From Capitulum mitella (taxonomy: Eukaryota > Arthropoda > Thecostraca > Pollicipedomorpha > Pollicipedidae): 64,000 bases of DNA. The stretch spans positions 3,829,115 through 3,893,114 of the forward strand of contig CP099839.1 of the NCBI GenBank assembly GCA_030062745.1, given 5' to 3'. The notes under the pieces were generated by a model. The model worked only from the letters and a program-made list of their open reading frames with translations, searched no databases and had not been told where the DNA came from. Of this stretch, positions 54,416 through 64,000 are shown one piece after another (position 1 is the first letter of the stretch; the number at the start of each line of letters is the position of its first letter). The position numbers were made by a program, and so were the translations under genes.

Positions 54416-55790
54416 AAGAACATATGCAATTTTCGATCTAACTAATATCTCAACGAAGTTTTGCTACTCTGCGATTTAAAAATAAAATAAGGCTGGAAAG
54501 AAATTAACGGTGTCACTACGGAATTTAACATCTTTCTCGTCTTGCTGTTACATTAAAAATCCAGCCTTGCCTCGAGATCCCTTCTGGGATCAGGGCACCT
54601 CTAAGCGAAATTCATTTTTGCTATTTAAGATGAACACGGCGATTGGCGAATGTGCACTTATTTGACTACAAACGTAAATGGTGTGTGGTTTGGAAGATAT
54701 TTGTTTAATTTCTCTGCAGCTGGATGTTGCGTACTGCACCATGTTATATGGCCGAGGCAAAGTGGAGAAATCCACAACAGTGGCCGAGGCAAAGTGGAGA
54801 AATCCACAACAGTCTAGAACCTACAAAATCAAGGCAGTGAATGCATGTCCATGCATGGATATGTGTGAGTATCGTGGGGACAAATCGGCTCACAATGTCG
54901 TTTCAGACCGTTAATCACGCAGTTACGTACGGGGTAGCTGAGGATGACCAGTTATCATTTAACTGAATGAACTGAAATCTTTGGCTCTAGCGCTATGGAC
55001 AGTTGCTACAACCTAGCATACCTTGCAGAAAAAAGCTTAGGTCAGTCAGAGCTTTGGAACTGTCATGATGACATATGTACTCTATGTGCATACACGGGTC
55101 GTGAAACCCATTCATAGGCTGTTATAAGTCTGTCACTTTTTAGACACTACGGAACGTAAGATATCAACGCAAATACAACCAGAACACCCTTGGTTTTTGT
55201 TGGCACAAGCCGCACCATGAAAGTTGAGAAGTGAGGCGACGAGAGGTCTGCGATGTAAATTTTCCGCCACAGTTCGTTTGGTAAGTGGACTGAGGCACGT
55301 GTTCATGAATCGTCAGCTCACCATCGCCGCACCAGTCTGCTGGTATTACATGAGGGTAAGGGTGTGACATGTTGCTGTCTGTCGGCAACAGTGGGCCCGC
55401 TGCCGGCAGTAACACGTGGCTTTTCAGTATTCCGGTGGCGGCGGAGTGTTCAGGTTGCTGCTCCAGGTCCGATCTATCGGGGTTGTCTTGTCGCGGGCTG
55501 TTCCGCCTCTGCGCATCTCGGCCGGCCATCCACTTCTTCCTCCCCTTCCTCTTTCTTCAGGCCGCTGGTGAACGCAGGGAGTCACCAGAGTCCTGACTTG
55601 CCGCTCTGTAATGCGACATACCGGCCCTAGCTCTGAGAACTCCCCACAATCAGACCCCCGAGTTCCGTTGCGATTAATCGACATTCCCGTCTCCAGCACC
55701 GCACCAGAAAACGATCAGCACCGATGCAGACTTGTATTTACCAAACTGAAAGCGTACACAACCACGTCGTCATCGTCCCTTCACTGTCCT
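54416..55790. other. Intergenic, BRX1 to TSSK
   Basis: 1.4 kb between two minus-strand genes. It includes a perfect 32-bp tandem duplication at 54,750-54,813 and must hold the TSSK promoter and BRX1 3' UTR. No further gene recognised. Confidence 0.45.
54750..54813. repeat. 32-bp perfect tandem duplication
   Basis: GGCCGAGGCAAAGTGGAGAA plus ATCCACAACAGT occurs twice in a row without change, about 335 bp upstream of the TSSK start codon. Confidence 0.9.
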
Positions 55791-58700
55791 TCACTGTTTC
55801 CGCTTCTTTCTCCGCGGCGGGCCACCCGACTCCTCGGCCGAGGCCGGCTCCTCCTCGCCGTCCACCTCTCCGTCGCGTGACGTCAGCAGCACGTCATCGG
55901 TGACGTCGACTCGGACGGTGGCGTCCTTGCCGGGCCGGCGGGCCTGGTACGCCTGCTGCTGGTCCTTGCGGTGCACGTACTTGTGCGCCCGGGACGCCAG
56001 CAACATACGGCGGCGCTGCGGGCAACAGCAGGCCTCTGTTACCCCCCACTTCGCCACGGCCGCCGGAACAGCCAGGGCCTGGTCACTGGAGTAAGTCTCC
56101 GTTACCTCGTACCCCTCACGGTCATCCATACAGTCTGGGTCTGACCAATACAGTCTCCCACTTTGTGTGATGCGAACTAGACAGTGGACACCCTCTTCCT
56201 ACATTCCCCCTCAATTTTACTTCCCCGTGAACTTTGCAGGCTAACATCGGCCCAAAACATCAGGAAGTAAACGAGGCTGCTGTAACATTTACGACCTACT
56301 TTCACGATATGGAAGGGAACTCGCGACATCCCAACAAACGGGAAAACTCGACCGGAGAATGATATTCACAAAATCGACGGTTTTTGCTTTGGGCGATGCA
56401 CTGACGTAGAAAAGACGCACAGAAAGGCCAATTCAAATATCGAAACAGAAATCACGGACAAACCGCACTATCGCACCCACAGCATGCGAACACAGTCACA
56501 AACCCCGCCCACAAGCCCGGCTCCGCAAGCCCGGTCCTTCCTACCGAGGCGGGCGACACGAAGTGCGGGTTCTCCCAGATCTTCTCGCCCTGGAAGCTGC
56601 CGGCGAACAGCTTGATCGGGTTGAGCACGAAGCGCGGCCCGATCTCGGCCAGCGCGCCGCTCTCCTCCACGATCTGGTAGTTGCGGAACCAGATGCGCTG
56701 GTCCAGCCACGAGAACGTCATCACGTGGTCGGTGAACGGCTGCGACTTGGGGTGCAGCCGGGGCGTGCCGAACACCTGGGGCGGACCGAACACCGTGCAG
56801 ACGCCACGTCCGGCCACGTACCATGTGCAGTTGGTTACTGACTGTAATCCAACTCCGACGGAATACGGGCGGCGATAGGAAATGGACGAAGAGAACGCCT
56901 GGCCGTCTCAGTGCGACAGGAAAACCACTATCGCCGCGGATTTCAGACATCTGTCTGAACGAATTTTCATTCATCGGCATTTAATGCAATAATCATATTG
57001 GCACGGGTACATCCGTTCAACATGGCCAGGCCCAAGTCAAGATGAAAAACTTTGTCATATATTAAACTTCTGGTTAAACATGCCTTTAAAGTTTGGTATA
57101 AAACCACATAAAAACTTGGCAGATATTCATCGCTGGACAGGACTCTGCTCACCTGCGTCAGAAGCTCCTTGAAGACTCGAAGGTGAGGTTGGGTGAAGTT
57201 GGGATCAAATGACAGCAAAGGACGAGATCCTTTTAATGAGTTGCCCGGTCATTTTCAGCTCCTGCATCGTATGCACTGGAAACATTTACTGAATTTAAAC
57301 ACTTTGGAAGCTTCCGGCATTCATGTCGTCAGGATGTCAAGAAAGCGTTTTAGCACACTTTTTCTACAGAGGCCACATTAAACAGACGTATATCATCTCC
57401 TTTTTAAAGAGACAAGTAAATCATGCAATGTTGCCATCTGTACGAAAAATACCTACTGGGTGACAGACCTCCAACTCACTGGTTAACATCTGGTCGGAGA
57501 TCTACCCGAAACGTCACTGGCACGTATTGCACGCGAGCTGGGACATTGTCTGGTACGGACAAATGCCCGGTTAGACACATGTGACCGACCGCCTCTCACG
57601 GCTTACGTTTTATCTCCAATGACGTCAAATTTAGACACAAAACGTCGCAGCAAAACATTACTGAAAAGTGTGTACGAGCCCCTGCAACCACACCTCAAAC
57701 TCCATTCGAAAAACACAAATGCCTTCACAAGATCCAACAATTCTGTTTGGTATAACTAATGTCAGACTTAAACGTATGACCTGCCGGTAGTTGGCGTAAA
57801 ATCATTATAAAGCTGCCGTTGTAACGACGAGGTAAAAGTTCCACTCAAAAAAGTCTTACAGTTCCACAAAAAGATTCCACTCACCGCTCTCCACGAGAAA
57901 ATATCCGGTGGGGCCATCCGGCACGTTCGACATCCACAGGTACAAAAAGTCTCGACGCGGCTCAAAGAACAAACATTTGTTGCAGTTTTTCATCTCACAT
58001 ATCTGAAAAGTATCAGAAGCATGAAACTATGGCAATATACGAGCATAACACAGTGAAAATGACACTACTTGCGTAAATTATTGATAAGAAAATAACTGAT
58101 GCATGTATAACATATACATAATAGCCTCAACACAGTATACATGAATTTGAATCAGTCGCTGTTCACATCGTAGGGGAACAAACGATAACAAAGACAAAGT
58201 AATAACGAAGAGCATTGCCAGAAAAGATTTTAAGCCGCGGAAATGTACGTTTGCTGTGTCCTTCGTGGAAGTATGGCTGGGAAACTTTTATTCCAAACCA
58301 CGCACTTCAACAAGCACCGTTAGAAGTCGCTTCGCATCAAGACGTTACGTTACAGGTCATACACATGAGGGGCCCAACACACACGAGGGCCTGATGCATA
58401 TAAGACAAGACTCGAGTCAGTGGCAAAAGCGTTATCACGAGCCATCATCCAGGACCTGTGTCGGCCTGAAGGTGACGAGAAGCCCGAGACGAGGAGTGCA
58501 CGGAACATAACAGTCCCCGAGGCATGCAGGCGCTCATGTACGAGAAGAGCCAAAAATGCATGATGCCCCAAACAGTGGGAGTGCGGGCACATTAAGCAAA
58601 GACCGAGTTCGCTGCCACGTCAGCTGTCTGCGGTCCATATTATGAGGGACACAAGCATGAGGACCCGTCGCACGAGTTCCCTGCCCGTGACGGGATTCCC

Positions 58701-61652
58701 GGGTATCGGATATTATCTTTGTAGGAAGGTCCCCCAAGTGAATGGAAAGGGAGGGTCCCAGAACTGGATGAGTCCACAACGATATTTTTACTCAGTTATT
58801 CATATATTATATTTTCAGAGTATACGCGAGTCTTCGTACTTATACCTCAAAATACTTCATAAATCTCTGCAGCGATAATCACAACTGCACGTTCCTTTAT
58901 CGACCTCTCCCGTTTCGTGCACGTCAACAGACTGTCAGGCCACAGCTGTGTTACCCCGAAACGATAAGCACCAAGAAAGATCGTAATACCTCATTGATGA
59001 CCCGTTTTTCGTCCTTCTTATCCATTTTCGATTCGGACTTGGAATGCGGTAGCATTGCCTTGACGTCTGTCATGAGGTGGCGATAGCGATGTGAGATGCC
59101 CCGAGAGGAGAAAGACCAGCACGCGCTGCTTGTTTATCCATTTGTTTGCCTGAAATGAAGAACATAATCAGTAATTACCAGGATAATGACAGCAGTCCAT
59201 GCATAACAATAATGTTCACATATACAAATGCAATACAAATGTTGGAAAAGGCAGTAAGCAGAAGTCACCCAATATTGGTCAAATATGAGCATTTAAGCAA
59301 ACAGCATAGAATGGCATCTATTTTGATGTTACATTTCCTCTTACTGCCTCTACTAGGCACGAAAATAAGCAACCGAAGGCATCGCAGAATTGGTGACAGT
59401 ATGATCAGAAATGCAAGGCTTGGCTGCATGTTCACACCACAAACGTTTCAATATCTGTGAAACTTTTATGTTTATATCAGACACCCGAAATACCACTGGT
59501 CACAATTTTCCTGTGAAGTTTCCATTCCAAACATTACAGGTCCATGTTCTTACCCACTGATTGAAAAACACATGCATATTTAACAAAACCTTATCTCAAT
59601 AATTTTCCATTTCACTGTCAAACAAGTGATCATACAATTAACAGGAGGGTTAATGATATACAATGCATAAAATCCCAAACAGCCCTGTGCTCTGATTCTG
59701 AGTTATCCAGTTTGCTACACCAATGCCTGACCTGTCAACAGGTAAGTTCGTCCAACAAGGGCAAGGAAAGGTTATGCGACTTACATCATCTTATGTGCTG
59801 ATCAAGCAACCATTTCTGAGAACATTGTACATGACCATTTAAATATCTGCTACATGTCATTAGGAATGCCATCAAAAATGACTGCTTAAGCTGTACATGA
59901 AAGGATCTCCATAGCATTAACTTCCCTCCCTCCATCTGTACTCACTGAGGAATGATGTGTCGAAGGATCGGGCGACGAGCGGCGTGATGAAGGGAGACAA
60001 CTCAGAATCACAGCACAAGTCAATCCCAAACTGACCATGTGCCAACTGGTTTGCAGCCACATTTACACAGGAAATATGGCTGGCTTGAATTGTATGCATT
60101 AGTGGGGTGGAGCCTGAGGAAAATGACCTATGAATGAACCTTGCAGGGTTGAGGGGCCTTTGGTGCATCCAAATTTAAATAATAAATGGCAGAACCTAAG
60201 CAGGAAGTATAAAAAAGGGGGGAAAATACACTGGAAACTGACAAGTTATTAATGGCAGAATGAGATTGAATTAATGAGAGAAACAACAATGCTCTCCACA
60301 TTGTGAGACAGAGACTTAACCAAATAATCCTGAGGGATTTTCTGTTTGCTACAGGCCTTCCCAAAAATAACAGGAAGTGGTGTGGAACTTACATAATTTA
60401 TAAGCCTTCAATGAATGGATATAATTATGTCATGTATAAGTCTAAGTATTGAAAGTCAGCATGCCATGTGCAAACAGGCTCCTGTTTATATGCAATGAAG
60501 CCCTGGATGTGGCAGCCCAGTGGACAATAGTGCAGTTAGTGAGGCAGTCCTTCCATCTTTGGAGAGGTTCACACCAGCTCAACTGTGTTGCATGGACATC
60601 ACTTTCAAATGATCTGGCCCAAGCAACTTTAAAAATGTTCTTCTACCTATTATCTTCATCAATTCCCAAAAATAGCATGGGTTGAGCACTTCTGAGCCAG
60701 TTTGTATTTTTTTGCACCTATTTCACATGAATGGTTGCTAGGGCAATGCCATGTATCAAAGTACTGCTAGGCACCACTCATCACATAGACCTTGACCCTG
60801 ATGCCAATCCAGCAATGCCTGAAGACTGCTGATTTTTTTGCCAAACTGTAATGTGCCACCACAGGCATGACACACACAACTTGAAAGAGGAGTAAATTTT
60901 ATGCAGTTACTAGTCTCAAGACCACATGGCAGGTTCCCAACTCAGCAACCAACAAGGCTTGTTTTCACCTGTGGCCTACCTGCTGTGGCCATCACACTGC
61001 TGGCAATCAATGAACTGACACCTCTTTGTCACATTGGAAATACATTCACTAGCAGCAATATTCCTAGCACCATTTTATTAGGAATGTCAGAAAATTTATT
61101 CTATCAATTTAAAAGACTGGAAAATTCTGAGACAAAGTCAAAACCTTGGTAGCACAGTCTTCTGCCCTCTTCTGAAGAGCTCTGTGTGTGTGCCACTGGC
61201 ATGAAGTAGCCATAATGGTAGACTGTTAACATGAGTGACAATACATTTTTAGACATTGGACTATCATTATTTGGGGGATTGTGGGAAATCACTTAACAAG
61301 GATATGAAAGCTGTGGAAGATCTAGACAAGGTAATGATGCAAGAACATGGAAATGGGATGAGTTGAGATTGGAGGAAAAAGACATACATTGGTTCTTTTC
61401 AGGTACTTATTGAAGGACTTTTTACTATGAGTTGTCAAATTGATACGTGAATGAGCATACACAAACCATTCCTTTCTGGCACCATATAATGGAATTTTGA
61501 TGAGGAACCTGACGAACCTGTGGTGATACAGCACTGGATGAAGAAGATTCATTTGTTTCTTGCTGAACCACCAGTGGCTGTTTGAGTCCCTTTCCATGTT
61601 TGGCCTTTAATGACTTCTTCTTAGGCTTTAACTTGTGAATGGCTTTAGCCAT
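55791..61652 (-). CDS. BRIX1: BRX1 ribosome-biogenesis protein (6 exons, two apparent frameshifts)
   Basis: Exons on the minus strand: 61518-61652, 58990-59149, 57885-58002, 57153-57275, 56545-56775, 55791-56015; about 329 residues. BRX1 is a nucleolar Brix-domain protein needed for 60S subunit assembly. Conserved blocks: NKQRVLVFSSRG, RHLMTDVKAMLPHSKSE, CEMKNCNKCLFFE, LYLWMSN, LKMTG, SRPLLSFDP, HPKSQPFTDHV, RIWFRNYQIVEE, EIGPRFVLNPIKLFAGSF and ENPH, then a basic tail ending RRKKRKQ. Splice sites and phases agree throughout. Exon 2 carries one extra base (the run at 59,111-59,113) and exon 4 another (57,244-57,246); each breaks the frame within conserved sequence. An alternative exon 1 donor at 61,509 would add three residues. 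Intron 1 is CpG-poor. Either the assembly has indel errors or this is a very recent pseudogene. Confidence 0.88.
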
Positions 61653-63150
61653 ACTTATTCAGATTCCTTTGTCAAGGCCTGAAAAAGACCCCATTAATGC
61701 AAAGCTAAAACCTAGGAACAATATAACTTCCTGACAATGCAGTCATTTGCTGCATTCTTCATACTATGTTTTGCCACCATTTTGACCTTCACTTTTCCAT
61801 AACACACATACATCACAGAAAGTTCATTTGCAGCAAGATGATTACATAGCAGCTAAAGATGATGGCAATGATACCTGGTAACTGCAGCATACCTACGAAA
61901 ATAAAATGTGAGATAGTGGAACATGACAAATAAGGATGGACACCAGTCATCATGACATTTATATTACTAAATGCTGAATTTGGGCCCACCTTTATAACCC
62001 ATTATTTTACAGAAATTATTAAAGCACACATCTACAGACAGCACCCGAAGAAATGAGAGCCCCTAAAGACGCTAAATTCCAAGGAAACCACATTTCATTT
62101 CAATTTGCGCAGGTGAGAACCTGATCGCTGGCAGCTTACACAACTTACACGTCCCTTGCCTCAACCTAATTTTACACTGCCGCCACCGACAGCTCTGTTC
62201 ACCACCGCACCAAATAAAAGAATGGCGTACCGACCCACCTACCACAACATACACCCCTGGCAAGTATCCACGTGCCACAACCACACGCTGCAGCGCGGAG
62301 GAGCAATACGTTAATGGGAACCATCGCGGCTTAAATGTCTATGAAGCGCTATCTTTGTCGCCATTAATGGCGGACTGTTAGCTGATTGCTTGCATTTATT
62401 GAGAAGTTGTAACGACAAATATGTTTTTTATATAAATGACTACCTGAGTTGATGATCCATACGATTTCCTTCCATAGTATTTCACTTTTCATTCGACGTT
62501 TCGCATTCGCGTTCTGCAGTGGGTTCGTGGATCTCTAAAACTTTGCCCGAAATTTGTAAAGTGGGAGGTTTTTGATTCCACATTTTTCGTTGAAAACCAG
62601 GGAAGGATCCAAGGGAGAAGGGAATGAGCCCACCTCCCCCCCCCCCTAAAATTCTAAGACCATCGAAGGAAGTCCGAATGGGCCTTCAAGGTTTGAAAGG
62701 CCTCGGCATCCTCTTGAAGGAGCATCGACTCGATCGACTTGCGCTCATCATGTTTTTCTCGAACTCTGGCCAGAAGGCGTGGTTAGTCATTACATGCGAC
62801 AGTGGTCACAGAATGGCCAAAATAGATGTTACGGAATTCATTGAAGATCCCAAAGCAACATTTTGTGCCACCAGACAACACCGATGAACGGCCACCTCCT
62901 CTGACCCGTGGCACTGGTTCCGCTGTCGGGGGAGTCAAACAGAGAAGCATGGCTGACAATTTCTGGGGTATTGGGGGTCCGGGTACCCCCCAATACTCAG
63001 GAATCTTAACACTAGGCCTATGGCAATAACTAGAGAAACCTGTGTGGACCACCTCCCCGCAAAAAAAAATCGGAAATCTCCAGGCATGCAGAGAAGACAC
63101 TTCATGTCAGTACAAACGATGTATTACACGGCATTATCACAGCGCAGGCA
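61653..63150. other. 5' flank of BRX1 and unassigned sequence
   Basis: CpG is almost absent to about 62,040 and then frequent at about 62,050-62,360, suggesting the BRX1 promoter and a 5' untranslated exon lie near 62.1-62.3 kb. A frame of 87 codons at 62,624-62,887 (+) and an overlapping antisense frame are unrecognised. A run of 10 C lies at about 62,637-62,646. Confidence 0.4.
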
Positions 63151-63787
63151 ATTTCTGCACACCGGCGCAAAGGTGGCCCCGCAGGCAGGCTGGCGGTGAG
63201 TCTGGCGGTCCCGGCCGGCCGCCCGGTCTCGGGCCCGGCCGGCGGCTGGCTGAAGGGTCGCCGGTGCCGCAGATCCACCTCCAGCGGCGCCCACTGACGG
63301 CCGCGGCAGCAGGGCCGAGGACGGAGCGGCTGCTCGGAACGGCTGCAGCCTCTTTTTGTCACGGAGCAGCGTCGTTGTCCCAGACGTCAGCTGTGCCGCC
63401 TGGAACGCCCGCAGGTGAGGAGTTCAGAAAGCAGCTGTGATTCGGTGATTTCGCAGTTTTAATTCCCTCGCCATAGGTCTTAAAACCGTGGGACGATAAG
63501 AGGAATGCAGAGACGACGCCCATGACATGCAAATCTACCACAAATACCGTATGTGGAAATGCGTGGAAAGAATTGACTCCAAGGCTGCATTTCCTTCATT
63601 TTCCAACGCTAACTCATTTCCCTTAAAACATACACGCACATGCTCACTTTTCTTGGATTCCAGTGTCGTTACGGTGACTACAGAACTGGTCGCCAAAACG
63701 GGAGACTCGCCCATTGCGTCAGAAGCAGCACGGCAAGTGAATCAGAAGCGAGTGCCAAATGAGGAGCGGATGCTTTTGCGATGCTAA
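63150..63787 (+). other. Possible two-exon gene fragment, unidentified
   Basis: A GC-rich segment ends in a strong donor (CCGCAG/GTGAGG at 63,413). A good acceptor (TTGGATTCCAG, ending near 63,663) is followed by a frame of about 40 codons ending at 63,787. One frame joins across them (VPDVSCAAWNAR, then VVTVTTELVAK). No family is recognised and the 5' limit is not defined. It may be noncoding. Confidence 0.25.
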
Positions 63788-63864
63788 ATTGGCACCTGCG
63801 TGCCAAAAACATCCCCTGATTCCTGGTGAAAGCACTGGAACACGCAATGTCCGCGTCGCAATGG

Positions 63865-63900
63865 CTACAGCCGGAAGCATTGCAATGCTTCCGGCTGTAG
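63865..63900. repeat. Perfect 36-bp palindrome
   Basis: CTACAGCCGGAAGCATTG is followed immediately by its reverse complement, with no spacer. An imperfect extension (GTCGCAATGG against TTATTGTGAC) lengthens the dyad to about 56 bp, and a second small hairpin (AATGCG-ACAA-CGCATT) lies at about 63,915-63,931. Probably the centre of a foldback transposon. Confidence 0.85.
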
Positions 63901-64000
63901 TTATTGTGACGCTCAATGCGACAACGCATTGTCGCTATTGAAGGAGGGCAATGGAAGTCGACGGCACGATAGCGCAACGCAGCTGCGGCGTGGCCGCACA

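Noticed and set aside
62624..63100. Overlapping sense and antisense frames near the right end
   Set aside because: No family recognised, the plus frame begins in a poly-C/Pro run, and neither has splice support; left unassigned.

Overview
This is a nuclear genome window from an invertebrate animal. Coding regions are split by GT-AG introns, the proteins are metazoan families, and much of the rest is transposon-derived. An arthropod, perhaps a crustacean, fits best: there is a swiprosin-1/EFHD-like protein, a retrotransposon with an insect-errantivirus-like env, and a primer-binding site matching an arthropod-type tRNA-Gly. I cannot name the species.

Layout, left to right. At 1-2.7 kb lies a foldback repeat. 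A FAM136A homologue (+, four exons, 3688-6515) follows, with a decayed duplicate of its second exon inside intron 1. From 6.5 to 15.9 kb there are only repeats: a GC-rich minisatellite, and a 3.7-kb inverted-repeat-flanked element holding a charged ORF and a 248-bp tandem array. At 16.0-17.1 kb is a GC-rich, single-exon FAM151/menorin-like secreted protein that seems to lack the family's catalytic residues. From 17.8 to 20.3 kb is a scrambled Ty3/gypsy relic whose RT-RNase H and integrase parts lie on opposite strands. From 20,890 to 29,503 is a complete LTR-element insertion: two 783-bp LTRs differing at 2 positions, a CCAT target-site duplication and a tRNA-Gly PBS. Its interior is defective and keeps only integrase-end and env fragments plus satellites.

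From 30,570 to 48,455 (+) is a complete 14-exon KDM7/PHF8-type histone demethylase (813 codons; PHD finger plus JmjC domain with all iron ligands). Its introns contain four copies of a hAT-type MITE, a foldback element and, on the minus strand of intron 2, an intronless EFHD/swiprosin-like gene with a nearby A-rich tract, probably a retrogene. Two minus-strand genes follow: a five-exon testis-specific serine kinase homologue (51,412-54,415), with one GC-AG intron, and a six-exon BRX1 ribosome-biogenesis gene (55,791-61,652), which reads correctly only if two single-base frameshifts are discounted. The last 2 kb hold a CpG-rich 5' region, unassigned exon-like ORFs and a perfect 36-bp palindrome.

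The broadest pattern is a CpG mosaic. The 5' introns of the three broadly expressed genes (FAM136A, KDM7, BRX1) are nearly free of CpG, while TSSK and the intergenic repeats are CpG-rich. The same repeat family keeps its CpGs outside genes and shows TpG/CpA inside KDM7 intron 1, which suggests germline gene-body methylation. I see no operon, CRISPR array, rRNA or tRNA gene.
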